Of a stretch of DNA of 64,000 bases, positions 31,465-42,599 are shown piece by piece. This DNA is from Triatoma infestans. Lineage: Eukaryota > Arthropoda > Insecta > Hemiptera > Reduviidae. The stretch spans positions 1 through 64,000 of the forward strand of contig JAAEAF010002613.1 in NCBI GenBank assembly GCA_011037195.1. Reading direction: 5' to 3'. Position 1 is the stretch's first letter. Each line of letters starts with the position of its first letter. The notes beneath the pieces are model-generated. The model had not been told where the DNA came from. It ran no database searches and worked only from the letters and a program-made list of their open reading frames with translations. A program made the translations under genes and the position numbers.

Positions 31465-32759
31465 TCTTTGGAAAAGCCAATAAAAAATTGTCTCTCTCTG
31501 GGTGCCTATAATTCTAATTCGATTTTACGAATAACGTCTGAATGAGGAGAATTCACTATTACATGGCTGCTAATATTAAAAAAATTAGATTTAATTTCAA
31601 ATGGATCTAGACAAATATTGACTATAACGACGTTTTCAATGAACACAATCACATTTCGTCAGAAATATTTCGTTTATTATTTATTGTTTTTAGTATAAAA
31701 ATGAATAGAACACAGTTCCAAATTAAATTTTATGACCACCAAATTTTCTTAATAATCCTATTCGCAATAGGACGAAATCAACGTAGAAATGGGTGAATGG
31801 AAGATACGTAGTTGTTAAAGAAGACCTTTAAACCATGGAAATGTCATTGAATGCTAAAAGAAATATTGCCAGTTCTTCGTTAAAATGTCTAGACTATTAA
31901 ATGTGTGAAGTAAATTATAAGATAAATGGCAGATATTGTTAATGGCATTTTTGTGTTAGTTAATTGATAGAAACTATATGCAAAATAGCTTTAATTGTAA
32001 AATTTATCTATTTAGCCTTATAAGTTATAAGCAAGCGGGTGGTGATGGAGTCAGATTTTCGAAAATGTGTTTTCACAGGAAATATATTGGTTTTGAACTT
32101 CCGTCAAATTTGGAAAAGGTGTTTTTAACAATTGGTTTGTGTATATGTGTGTTTGTGTGTGCGTAGGGTTATTTAAAAATATTCTCAGGAACCTCCAACA
32201 TTATATTTTTTTGGGTAACTCTCGTATATAATTGGTAAAAATTCCAAATTTGAAGACAAATTATTGTCTTTTAGGACTCTGAATGATTTCATTTTTAATC
32301 AATATAAAACATTTTTTTTTTTCACAATATAAACAACACGAATAATCACAAATTAAATAGATCAGCATAATGGATTTTTTTTTTTTTTTTAAGATGTGCG
32401 TCACTATTTATTGCTCATTATTAGCAGCAAATCAATTTCATTTTGATTCTGTATGCGCACGCGCATATTGGGTTGATAGACTGGCTAGAAGAAGTAACAA
32501 CGAGTTGACATGCCTTATCACAACAAACTATTATCAATCAAATAATTTAAGTGCAGCGGAAAACAATTGAAAACAAGGTCCTAGTTATTATTAATGTAAA
32601 CTTTGACGCAGTTCATATCAATATTTAGGTTATTTTTTTTCTTTTTATCATAAGTTTTTCTATTTATTTTTTTACTTTCTCTTCGATTTTAACAGATTTT
32701 CCAAATTTGAGAATTTGTCCGAATTATTTATATTACGTGCCCCCAGAGAGGCGCCGGAA
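31465..32759. other. AT-rich stretch, no gene recognised
   Basis: No supported feature. A short T12 run is at about 32376-32388. Confidence 0.5.
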
Positions 32760-33480
32760 TAATCGTAAAATATACTTTAATCTTCAACTCTCCCAAGCAT
32801 TGCCTTGAGAGATACCCCCATCCAAATACGTGGAACTGATCTTTATCGTCACAATTCTGACACAAAGGACTCTAGATGCCCCGTCAATTTTTGTAAATAA
32901 CTTGCTTGAAGCATGTTCAGTCATTTCACCTACCATGACTCTCAACTGTATCCTACTCAGGGAAAGAAATACGTCAAGTAACCCCTACCTTTTATAAATT
33001 TTTAGCCCGTCCGTGTTCTTGCGATTCCCTTTTTCTCAAAAATTTGAATTTCTCTCTGGCAAAATTGCTTAGTGATGACTATTGCTGGCTCGGGAGCACA
33101 AAAGGGAAATGTGGATCCCATTTTAGCGCGTATCCGCGTACCTAGAAGAGCTCACTGCTCCTCTGTGCGAGGCCATTAAGCCTTGTCTTACATTCATCCA
33201 ATAATTTAGAGCTCCAGCGTGGCTTATTCAAAGCTTTTAGTGTAGCTTGATCATCAGGAGAATATCCTTATCTTTTTAAATTCTCCTTGCTATTCTTTCA
33301 CCATGCTGCAGCATTCAATGGTACCAGCCTGTCTTGTAAACACTGGCTCTCTAAAGCCACAGATCTTCCTTTGTTCAACCGCTGCAGCCAAGCTTCTACT
33401 CCAGACAGGTTTGCTTTTCTTCTGTTTGGAGCCATCAGTTTATAAGCTTCTGTTTTAAGGTACCTTGAGAATGAAAACAA
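32760..33480 (-). pseudogene. Non-LTR retrotransposon pol C-terminal remnant
   Basis: Minus-strand frames read, in order: FSRYLKTEAYKLMAPNRRKA (from 33480), ATLKALNKPRWSSKLLDEC (about 33240), LSRIQLRVMVGEMTEHASS (about 32965) and a Cys-x2-Cys (LCQNCDDKDQF in a neighbouring frame, about 32860). The R-V-M-V-G-x-M-T-x-H block before a Cys pair is the pattern seen at the end of RNase-H-class pol proteins. Several stops and shifts; dead. Confidence 0.5.
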
Positions 33481-34002
33481 TATTTTTAGAAATTTATCAT
33501 TGTTATGTTAATAGTAATAACTCAAAATGAAAAACAAGTCCACTTAGTTTCAGTATAAACTGCTTTTGAACAGAATCAATTAATCGAAAGTTCTACCTAT
33601 TGGTTTTTTCGACTTTTCTCTTCAATTTTATCTCCAGTGACTTTCTTTGGTTAGAGATCCAAATGTGCACCTACTCTTGAGCCTGGATCATTGTATCTTC
33701 TAAGGTGCTTTGGTATTGTCTGTAACAAACTGTCTATTATATACGCTCTCATGGTATTTGTAGTAAACTGCATACAGGTAGATGTAATGGAGTAAATCTT
33801 GTGTTTTGAAAATTCAACACCACAGTATTGGTAACCCGTATTGTACTATACCTGCTGGTCATCGCGTGACGGTGGCCTCTTACAGTACACCTGACTCTCT
33901 CTGTCACGCCCAACAGTACGAAACGGACGAATGGGCTACAATTTTACAAGCATCCAATTCCCACCAAAATTATAATAATATTTAAGCATGTGATAGCAAG
34001 CG
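33481..34002. other. No gene recognised
   Basis: Unassigned sequence; no motif. Confidence 0.45.
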
Positions 34003-34442
34003 TAGATTGTAGATTGTTGTAGGGGATAATTTCACTGCGACCTGCAAGGTCTATTGTGCCCTCCGGAGCCTTCTCCGTGCACTGCCGGCCTCCAAACAGT
34101 GTTCTCTAGCTACAAACAACACTGTCCATCACGGACAGTTAGTTGTAGAAGCTCCTAAGTTGTAGAGGAAGAGAAAATCTAGGGGCAGCATGCTGGATTC
34201 GAACCCGGAACCTCCGCGTTGCAGTCCAGCGCGCTACCATTGAACTAATCCCTTCCTTCTCCCTTGGCTTACGCCAATTAACTAGGGGCGGAGACCCTAG
34301 TTTGTGTACTGTGTTTGTCCTTGTCTGCAAAGGGTCGACTGAATGTAGTTTAAGTGTATTGTGTACTGTTCTGGCGAAGCGCATGGTAACCCATGGGGTC
34401 GCTACTCCCCAAGTAACTATATGCAACAGACATCCCTTGCGG
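34003..34442 (-). mobile_element. Composite repeat containing SINE1, copy 1
   Basis: About 440 bp matching 53453-53897 end to end: GTAGATTGTTGTAGGGG, then an inverted SINE1 (34061-34258), then AACTAGGGGCGGAGACCCTA, TTGTGTACTGTGTTTGTCC, GGGGTCGCTACTCCCC. The SINE sits at the same position in both copies, so the composite spread as a unit. Confidence 0.75.
34061..34258 (-). mobile_element. SINE1, copy e (in composite)
   Basis: Minus strand: GGGATTAGTTCAATGGTAGC head, B box GGTTCGAATCC near 34195-34205, end GGAGAAGGCTCCGGAGGGC. Confidence 0.8.
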
Positions 34443-34489
34443 GCATATAGCAGAGCGTAAGTCAATTTGAAACATTCAAGAGACAATAA

Positions 34490-34760
34490 TTAATTCTCTA
34501 CAAGACTGCAACTTATTCAAAAGTCCATTCAAAACAATTGTGGAAGAGTATTTTAAACAAGCAACAACTTCCAAGATAGTAATCATTTAATGAGACGTCT
34601 TCACTCCACTCTCTATCAAGAAGTACTTTTTACAGGCCAGGTATTCTCTGATAGTTAACTAACCAGCAGACTATCGTTAAAACAAGCAAGAGTTCTAACT
34701 AGCAATATATCGCCAATGTAACCATCGCCGCTCTTTCCTCAACACAAATTTCACTAAATA
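34490..34760 (+). repeat. Dispersed repeat D, copy 1 (LTR-like)
   Basis: Shares TTTTTACAGGCCAGG, CTAACCAGCAGACTATCG and ACAAGCAAGAGTTCTAACT with 39300-39510. Ends not defined. Confidence 0.5.
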
Positions 34761-35811
34761 ATCGTAAAAGATAATTAACGAGTACAAATACAATAAGGAG
34801 TTATGGAATTCATTTTTCCATATTAACCATTATTCTGCTTCATTACAACTGAAAACAATTTCTTAATCTACATTCACTGAAGCGTAAACATAAACGAGAA
34901 TGACGTTTTGCTGCAGGACGTATTACAAGATTGCAAACACTTCCTTTAAATAAAAGGAAAAAACAAAATCATTTTCATTGATTAAATCTGGTCATTAAAA
35001 AATTGCATAATAACGATTAGAATAAAAAAGGAAAAAAAGCAGACTAGTTCCATCACAGTTTTGTTAGCGATCTAACCTAATTTCCAAACAAATAATGCTA
35101 ATATATTATTATGTTCGTTCATCCTCGGTTTGAATGATATAAATCTACAAGGACGTATTTGTTAATAATTTTTATAATGAAACATATATTTTATTATATT
35201 CAGTTGTTAAATTATCATTTATATTGCTTAATATTTAAAATACATTGTTATATCTATCTCTATTATATTTTTTTTAATAAAATTTATTCATTATAAATTT
35301 AAACTCTTTATTAAATAAACATTTCTTTAGTTTTTAAATTTTCTATTATTAACTTGGTGAATTTTAATTAAACTTTTTCCATATTTCATTACAATTGAAA
35401 TGTTAAGATAATAATAATAATAAATAAATTGCTTGTTGAACCATTAAAAATACATGCCTACAAAATATACAAAACTTTTATTACCATTGGTTTAAAAAAA
35501 AAAAAAAAAAACATTAAAAAAATTGTTTTATTAGGATGATGTATATGAATTTAATTTGTTTATTTAATCAAATATTGGATAACAGTTTTAATATTTTTAT
35601 GGTCAAATTGCTACTGGTTTTGTTTACATGCGTCTCTGTAAAAACCGTATTAATTTCAGTTATTCAATTTTGTAAACATCTAATGAGTATCTACGTATTA
35701 CTTTTTAAAGCTGCCTTATCTGATATAATATTCTGTTTCTCACTTTCTCTTATTGTCTGATGAAGTATTGGGATTCGAAATTAGATTATTCATTGTTTCT
35801 TAATTTGTTTT
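34761..35811. other. AT-rich stretch, no gene recognised
   Basis: Very AT-rich. A plus-strand frame at 35536-35760 (74 codons) is hydrophobic but matches no family I know; AT-rich DNA often gives such frames by chance. Confidence 0.5.
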
Positions 35812-36149
35812 TTATTTTCTCTTACTCGTTGTAGTGAATAAATTTTATGATCGTGACAAAATTTCAAAATTAAGTTTCAAAACCGGAAATACAGGTTTTG
35901 ATGTCCTCTGAGTACGAAAAAAAATGTTCATTCTCAAAAATATATAAAAAAAAAAAATCACAAGGAAGCTTTAAACTTGGTTGGTATTTCATTTAGATAC
36001 TACGATCGTATCAAACACGAAGGTTACATGCAAAATCCATCAACCGGAAGTGCGACTTCCAGCTGAATTAATTTTTTCTTTTCTTTTCAGTTTTTCCATA
36101 AGCGGATCCAACTTCGGATTTTTCTTTGAACTTCGCATACTATCTACAA

Positions 36150-37249
36150 ACACAAGCGCCAAATGCGCACCATTCTTTCATGTGGGCTGTAGAAACTTGA
36201 ATCAAGTTAAGTAGTCCCTATTGGCATTTGCGGATGACTTGGTGGTACTAGCTAACAATGGCCGACACATGAATTATAATGTGGCTATTCTGAGTACGGA
36301 GCTGGGAAAAGTTAATGTGGAGATCAGCTCCGGGAAAACGGAAGGCATAGAATAATGAGGGTGGTGGTTCGATAGAAGAGGAAAAGGTAGAGCAGATCAC
36401 GAAGTTCAGGTACTAGGTGCCCATCTAAACGAGAATGAATGCGTGGACGAGGAGATCAGGGAAAGAACATGTGCCGCGGGTAGGATGTTTGGCGCGGTCA
36501 GGAAGGGAGGTGTTAAAGAAAAAAACGAAGCTGTTTGTCTATTCCTTCCCATACTCACTTACTCATCGGAGTCCTGGTCACTGACCAAGAAGCACAAAAG
36601 TAGAATTTGAGGAAGATGGAGGGGAAGACAAGAAGGGGACACGGTTCATAATGCCACAATAAGAACCAGCTTGAACATACAGCCAGCAGAAGAAATAATA
36701 GAAGAAAATAGGCTCCGCTGGGGTTCGGGCATGTTATACGGATGGATTCCGACAGAACGGCTAAAATGGCATATGAAGCACAGGTAGAGGGACGGAGAGG
36801 AAGAGGTAGACCTCGATGCATGTGGGGGATGAGGTGCAAAAGAGTCGTGCGGGAAAAAAAGGAATTGCGCGGGAGTATAGGAGAGCTTTGGTGGAGGACA
36901 GAGAGGGATGGAAAAAGAGATTCAAGATGAAGGGAGGGAAGGGATTAGCTCAGTGGTAGCGCGCTGGACTAGCAACGCGGAGATCACGGGTTCGAATCCA
37001 GCCGTGCTACCTTAGATTTTCTCTTCCTAGGAGCCCCTACAGCTCACTGTCCGGTGATGGACAGTGTTGTCTGTAACGGGAGAACACTGTCCGGAGGCCG
37101 GCAGTGCACTGAGAAGGCTCCGGGCGCAAATGACCACAGATGTTGAGACGCCTTAAATAAATAAAAAATTAAAAAATTAAAAAAAAGATGAAGGGAGCCT
37201 CACATCGCTAAGGCGGTAGAAGAGGCGTACGATGATGATGATACTATTA
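36150..37249 (+). pseudogene. RTE-like retrotransposon RT fragment with a nested SINE
   Basis: Plus strand: LLAFADDLVVLANNGRHMNY (palm motif with an intact ADD), a shift, then LGAHLNENECVDEEIRERTC, PILTYSSESWSLTKKHKSR and, after further shifts, the RLRW.G..., MDSDRTAKMAYEAQVEGRR and GRGRPRCMW C-terminal block of the RTE/BovB-like class. The 3' end is a (GAT)n tail at 37229-37243. Flanking copies ATACTATCTACAAACAC (36129-36146) and ATACTATTACACCCAT (37241 on) look like a diverged 16-bp duplication. SINE1f lies inside. Clade assignment is inference. Confidence 0.75.
36937..37184 (+). mobile_element. SINE1, copy f, nested in RTE-like element
   Basis: The best preserved SINE1: GGGAAGGGATTAGCTCAGTG, GGTAGCGCGCTGGACTAGCA (tRNA-Ala-like loop CTAGCAA), GGGTTCGAATCC B box near 36990, body, A-rich tail. 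Perfect 13-bp duplication AAGATGAAGGGAG (36924-36936, 37185-37197) in the host element. Confidence 0.92.
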
Positions 37250-37660
37250 CACCCATAAATATCTATCACTCTTATTTGTAATCTTTTTACGGTAAAATTT
37301 ATTTTTTGGGGGGGAAGGGGACTGATTGTGAGGAAACGGTAGCGTTATACTTTCTTCTAAAGTACCACTTAAGTACAATGTATGGGTACTGTGACATATA
37401 TAATATTAAGACATCAGTATTAACCATTTCTTTCCATTTTACTCTCTTGCTTTTAAAATGATTACAAATTACTACATTTTTGGTTTTCTTTGTTTGCAAT
37501 TTGCTTTAAATCGGATCCAATGATTTTCTGTATGCTCCTCATATATTTTTTGGAACATTTTCCTTAATCAAGTTGATTTTTTTGGAGATTCTGAGGAAGA
37601 GCTGCGATCTCTCAAGCGCCATTTCTTTATAATTTACAGTTTTCATTATCTAATATTTAA

Positions 37661-39259
37661 TGAAAATTCCATGAAAAAAAAGATATTAGGAGTCACATAG
37701 AAATTTCACCGGAGATATTTATACTTAATTATTTTAATTTATTTAGTTTTAGGGTTTTATTAAAGTCTAGTGTAGACTCAGTGTTGTTGGAATTGCATTA
37801 TTTAAGAGATAGGTAGGGTTTAAATTAAAAGCGGCCCTTTTACTCCGTATTTGTTTAATATACAGGATTTTGTTGCCATTCAACATTAATATTAGTATTT
37901 TTTTTTTTTTAAAGAAACTGTTATAAATAATGTATCTGATTAAAGATTCAGATTTTTTTTTTAATTACATGCAATGTCACGTTTTTCAAAGCTGAATTTA
38001 AAAAAAAGATAAGTATCATGTCCTTAGGATTATGGCGTTAATAGCGATTATTTATTCTCAGTTTGTTTTTTGCATAACTTAAATAAACTAATTAAAAAAT
38101 ATATAAAACAGTAATTTAGGCTTCAGGAGTAAATAATTAATCTATTCATATTTTGTTAAAACTTTCTTGGTACATTTCTTTTAGGACAATTGATCTAATT
38201 GTCTCTTAATGATTTACTTTTGTGATTTTAAAAATCATTGGGCAAACAAATGTGATATTATAAAAAAAATATATTGTCTATCTATTCAAGAAATTAATTT
38301 CCCTGTGGGGGAAGAGGGAGTCACAAAATATACGTTGGTCGTAGTTGATGTGTACATAGCCGCTTGAGTTTACGTAACCATCTGCATATCTAAATTATCT
38401 GAGCCTAACTTTTTGCGAACAGCACTTGTACAGATATTATGTTGAGTTTAACCGAGGTAGCATTGCAGAGTTTAGTGTGCATCTTCTTGGTTTCAGCATA
38501 ACCACACGCAAATTCCAACTCATAACTACATCCTCTTATCGCTGCACTTTTTTAGCTGATTATATGCATTTTACAAATACTAGACACACAAAGATGTTAG
38601 ATCTTCTTGGACGTTATGCACTGAACTTTACAACCATGCCATTTTTACATCTACAACTTGACGCAAATGTGAATTAATGTACTGAATACGATAAAGAAGC
38701 AAAGCAGCCAGAAGGGGTATGTATGTTTCGGACTGTATTATGTGAGATTTTAAGCATGATGCAAAGAGGTGGGATACACTAAAGTGGCTAAATTACCATT
38801 AACTGCGTTCATTCTCACACAGCCACTACAAAATAAATCGTTGCACCTTTCTGTAATCATCTATGATCTCTCGCTTGTTTTATGATGATCTTAGAGTCCA
38901 GTGAGAGTAACTAAGGTCCACTGAGGACTCAATAGACACGCTAGCGCAATGTTGCACAGTCTCTTTATTTTTTTATATATGTTCCGGTTTAAACCTAGAA
39001 ACTGGAATTTATAAATGGAATGGAATGGAATCAATCCTCTATTACCGAGATCATCCATATCAAGCACTTCTCCAGGTGCACTTAACCTACGCATTACCCC
39101 CTCTCACATGCCCCATGAGAGCCAAGCTACGACTTAGAAGCTGTCACTAGCTCCCGCACTAAGAGCTAAGAGAAATCTGATAAAAAGCCGGTAATCTTAG
39201 GGCTTTAGGGAGTCCCAAGAACAACTTGGAAATGTTAACAAGCACTACTTGAAGGAATA
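37661..39259. other. No gene recognised
   Basis: AT-rich to 38300, then mixed. The plus frame 38426-38677 (83 codons) has no recognised motif. 38900-39120 (CACTGAGGACTCAATAGACA; ATTACCCCCTCTCACATGCC) is unassigned and may belong to repeat D. Confidence 0.4.
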
Positions 39260-39640
39260 AGCGAACAAGAATAAAACCGACAATCAAGTATTGAAGAGCT
39301 TATTGCTATTGAGTAATCTACAACACAACACTCAAAGAGTTATTCAAGAAATTGCTTATAACAAGCAATCAACTGTCTCAACTCATTCTCAGCCATAAGT
39401 GTTTTTACAGGCCAGTGAGTCTTCACTAAACTAGCAGAACTACTATCGCAATTAGAACAAACAAGAGTTCTTACTGGCCATATCGCTCTACTAGCGACTC
39501 AATGCTACTATTCTACAGCGACCATTCAACACATTCTTCGCCCGATTACTCTTTATATACTCCTACTCTATATACTCAATATCCTCTTTCACAATTTTCA
39601 TTAAATATACATAGTGTAAAATGCAATAATGAGTTTTGTT
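39260..39640 (+). repeat. Dispersed repeat D, copy 2 (LTR-like)
   Basis: Homologous to 34490-34760. Ends against the perfect inverted repeat at 39642. Confidence 0.5.
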
Positions 39641-39641
39641 G

Positions 39642-39760
39642 TAATAGGATCCGAAGAGAGGGATCTAAAGCAGAGAGAAAATTGACAGTCTAGGCCAGAC
39701 AGAGTGGGAGAAACTCTCAATTTTCTCTCTGCTTTAGATCCCTCTCTTCGGATCCTATTA
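39642..39760. repeat. Perfect 44-bp inverted repeat with 31-bp spacer
   Basis: Arms 39642-39685 and 39717-39760 are exact reverse complements over all 44 positions (TAATAGGATCCGAAGAGAGG begins the left arm). It would form a long perfect hairpin; no similar sequence is seen elsewhere in the window. Confidence 0.95.
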
Positions 39761-39840
39761 AATCATTTCTATTTCATTTTTCAATTTCAACAAAAGCTGC
39801 TTCCATTATATTAAGAAATATAATAATAATTGTTAATAGA

Positions 39841-40060
39841 AGGATGGAATTAGCTCAGTAGTAGCGGACTGGACTTTGGAATTCGATGGTCTGAGTTTCC
39901 TTGAATATTTGTCCTGGGAGGCTTTACATCACACTTATCCAATAATAGGCAGTACTGTTCGTAACAAGAGAACACCGCCTGGAGGCTAGCTAGCAGTGAG
40001 CTGAGAATGCTCCAGTGTCTGTGGTCACAGACATTGACGCGCCCAAAAAAAAAAAAAAAA
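39841..40060 (+). mobile_element. SINE1, copy g, diverged
   Basis: GGAATTAGCTCAGTAGTAGC head; the B box is degraded (GGTCTGAGTTTCC); GAGAATGCTCC and A16 tail. Confidence 0.75.
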
Positions 40061-40929
40061 TCATACCCAACCTAATGAATGAAGTATATTTTAACTAAGG
40101 AGGAACCTTTTACATCCTACCTTGACCCAATCTACAATCTAATAAAACCTTGTTACCCACATTCTGATCATAATGGACAATACTGAAATTATTCCTAATA
40201 TTACGTTAATTATAATTGTTATTAGTATTATTGTTAAACATAAAACTCACTTTATTATGTCCTTCTCTTTATGTATATAGTTCCAGTTGACCTGCTTTCT
40301 CTTTAGTCCCCCCTCCCCCACTATTCTCGCTATTTCTAACTTACTAATAAAAATAAAAATAATGCAGTTCAGTTTCTCTATTCACTTTCTTTTATAACAG
40401 AGTAATATCATGTTTTAATTAATCTATTAAGATCGATTCCTGGTTAGCATTGATGCCAATTGAAAGCAAGAATTAGAGAAAGTTGATTGTGCAAATACTA
40501 GGGGAGAAACAGAGTATGCGATGGCCAAACAAAGACGAAAATGTTAAGCTTAAATTCTTTCTGAATTTTGAAGTTCCTGAAGCTTAAACATAAAACGGTT
40601 TTTGTTTTGGAATGAGAGTCAAATCATAACAAAGAGCATATTTGCTAAAAATTATATTTGAATGTGAATTATTCACAGAACTTTCTTTTGCCTTCAGTGG
40701 ACGAATTTCCCTGAAACTAGGAATTTTTTTGCTCTCTTATAATTGTCCTCAAAATCATACAATGGGCGCACATGTAAAACAATATCGTTGTGGACCATTT
40801 TAGAAAGAAGCTTACCTCCCACATCTTATCCCGAGTCCTATTAAAATTGGTTTCCGGGGAAATGTTTCAAATAAATGCATTAAGTCAATAATTACAGATA
40901 TGGACAAAATTAATAAATAAATAAATAAA
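40061..40929. other. No gene recognised
   Basis: AT-rich; inner R-like phrases near 40690-40880 only. Confidence 0.45.
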
Positions 40930-41511
40930 AATCAAATTAAATTTCAAAAAACAGACGCTTTCGACAACTTAAAAGACTACTGGACAACAGATCTAAACTC
41001 TCTCTAGACAACAAAAGAGAGGAGATCACTACATCTATTTTAAAGCCTATCTGGGCGTATGGGATAGAACTATGGTGTTCAACCAAACGCTCAAATCTCC
41101 AAAGACCCAAATCCGTACAATCCAAAATCCTCCATATCATTGTAAACGCTCCTATTTACGTAAACACTCCAACCGATACACGCTGACCTTATTATACCTT
41201 TCATTGATCAAGTCGCCCAAACCTGTTACAGAAAATTCCATACTAATCTACAGACTCACACAAATCCTTTAAGTTCAACACCTATCTTCCTGAACACTTC
41301 CTAATAACCCTTCTAGACGTGTTAAAAGACAATGGCCTCGTGATCTCCTCTCAAGTGGAAGAGAGTGTATAATATTTTTGTGTAGTTTTGGAGTGTTACC
41401 AACGGATAGCTTCTCCATTCAGTATGTATAGTATGTTCTTTGTAATAAGTGTTACTTATAGCGCTATCGCGCTAATTGTAGCATAAATAAAGATTTACAA
41501 AAAAAAAAAAT
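40930..41511 (+). pseudogene. Jockey-like retrotransposon 3' end with poly-A
   Basis: Frames read RQLKRLLDNRSKLSLDNKRE, then EITTSILKPIWAYGIELWC, KRSNLQRPKSVQSKILHIIV, NAPIYVNTPTDTR: the conserved Jockey C-terminal region, nearly in one frame to about 41190. The 3' UTR includes AATAAAGATTTAC and ends A12 at 41498-41509. Adjacent to foldback F3. 5'-truncated. Confidence 0.8.
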
Positions 41512-41513
41512 TA

Positions 41514-42104
41514 AACATCAGAGACATTTTCCGTGGTAGCCTGCTTCATTTTGTGGTCATCGACCGGTTTCGGGCGTTCGCCCATCTTCAGGATGCGTTT
41601 TTCAGACAGTGTGACAACACAGACCTGCACAGAGAAACTTAGTTTCACTCTAACTGAGACGTATTTTTAAAATACTAACCTCTTAAACTAGGTAAAGGGA
41701 TGTGGCCTGATGGGTGGGAAAACACGTGTTTGGGTTGTTAAAGGGCAAATTTTTTTCTTTCAGTGGACACAACACGATTTTTTTTTTTTAAATCGTTCAA
41801 TTTTAAACGAATGAATGAATTTTAAATGTTAGTTTAATCGTTGTTTAATTTATTTAAATTTATTTTGTGTATTTCTTATATTATTCATATTTTGGTTAAT
41901 TAATTGTAAAATAAGTCTCCCTCCAACAACAGAGTTTAAACATTAGACCCCCACGTGTTGTGTCCACTGTAAGAAAAAAATTTGCCCTTTAACAACCAAA
42001 CACGTGTTTTCCCACCCATCAGGCCACATCCCTTTACCTAGTTTAAGAGTTTAGTATTTTAAAAATACGTCTCAGTTAGAGTGAAACTAAGTTGCTCTGT
42101 GCAA
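41514..42104. mobile_element. Foldback element F, copy F3
   Basis: Outer left part 41514-41627 contains the hammerhead-like motif. The long inverted arms are 41628-41776 and 41953-42104 (for example GTGGGAAAACACGTGTTTGG against CAAACACGTGTTTTCCCACC), with an AT-rich loop between. The right arm is cut off at 42104, before its own ribozyme motif, by a mariner fragment. Confidence 0.8.
41558..41596 (-). ncRNA. Hammerhead-like ribozyme motif, F3 left arm, intact core
   Basis: Minus strand: GCATC, CTGAAGA (41591-41585, fits CUGANGA), T, stem II GGGC/GCCC around GAAC, GAAA (41571-41568), CCGG, TC, then GATG pairing with CATC as stem I. Predicted cleavage is after the C at 41562. One extra base lies between the core A and stem II, as in all F copies, which departs from the textbook fold. 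Confidence 0.65.
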
Positions 42105-42345
42105 CCGAAACAGATGGAAGCCGGGTGGAGCTAAATCTGGATTATAGTGTGGGTGTAAAAAAAGTTCAGCACTATCAAGTTCTTCAGATATTTCTTTAGT
42201 CCGTTGAGAGGTTTCGAGAGGTGGCCGAGCGTTATCTTGCTGGAACAAAACTTGTTTGCCATTAACCAAAGCTGGATATAACACTGGACCATTTTTCAGT
42301 ATCATTCTCTCTAGTTGTTGGAGCATTAAAGGGTCGGAATTCATG
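42105..42345 (-). pseudogene. mariner transposase C-terminal fragment
   Basis: Minus-strand frame: LERMILKNGPVLYPALVNGK, then VLFQQDNARPPLETSQRT (second catalytic Asp kept in QDNARP), then HPHYNPDLAPPGFHLFR. In mariner the third acid lies in the PSDYHLF-type block; here that Asp is Gly. No first acid or HTH is present. It abuts F3, whose right arm it truncates. Confidence 0.8.
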
Positions 42346-42424
42346 GAAAAAGTCCATCGGGAAAAATGTGGAATTTGTGATGAATTACTTCACAAGTTCC
42401 AGAAAATTCAAACATCGACTTTTG

Positions 42425-42585
42425 ATGAGGTTGGTTCCGCAGAGCTGGAAAGGCATCAGAGATATTTTCCGTGATAGCTTGCTTCTTCTTTTGGTCATCG
42501 ACCGGTTTCGGTCGTTCGCCCATCATCAGGATGCTTTTTGTCAAACACTGTGATGACATAGATTTGCACAAAAAATTAAAAGAGA
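42425..42585. mobile_element. Foldback element F, copy F4, left arm only
   Basis: GGTTCCGCAGAGCTGGAAAG to GACATAGATTTGCAC follows the F left-arm consensus. The right arm is absent, and the arm is followed by an R-end phrase (GTGTGAGTGTTAGACACC). Confidence 0.75.
42496..42534 (-). ncRNA. Hammerhead-like ribozyme motif, F4
   Basis: GCATC, CTGATGA, T, stem II GGGC/GACC (one mismatch) with GAAC loop, GAAA, CCGG, TC, GATG. All core bases are present; one stem II pair is lost. Confidence 0.6.
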
Positions 42586-42599
42586 AACACGTGTGAGTG

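Larger units (their letters stand above)
35812..37660 (+). repeat. R copy split by an RTE-like element
   Basis: R start (TTTTCTCTTACTCGTTG, GATCGTGACAAAATTTC, CCGGAAATACAGG) runs to CTTCGCATACTATCTACAAACAC at about 36150 and resumes as CATAAATATCTATCACTCTT at 37250, then CTTAAGTACAATGTATGGG. The uninterrupted order is visible at 18060-18170. Confidence 0.7.

Noticed and set aside
35536..35760. Hydrophobic 74-codon frame as a chemoreceptor exon
   Set aside because: No conserved receptor signature; such frames arise often in AT-rich DNA.
36937..37010. A functional tRNA (Ala-like) gene
   Set aside because: Multi-copy SINE head; no matching acceptor stem; long non-tRNA body follows.
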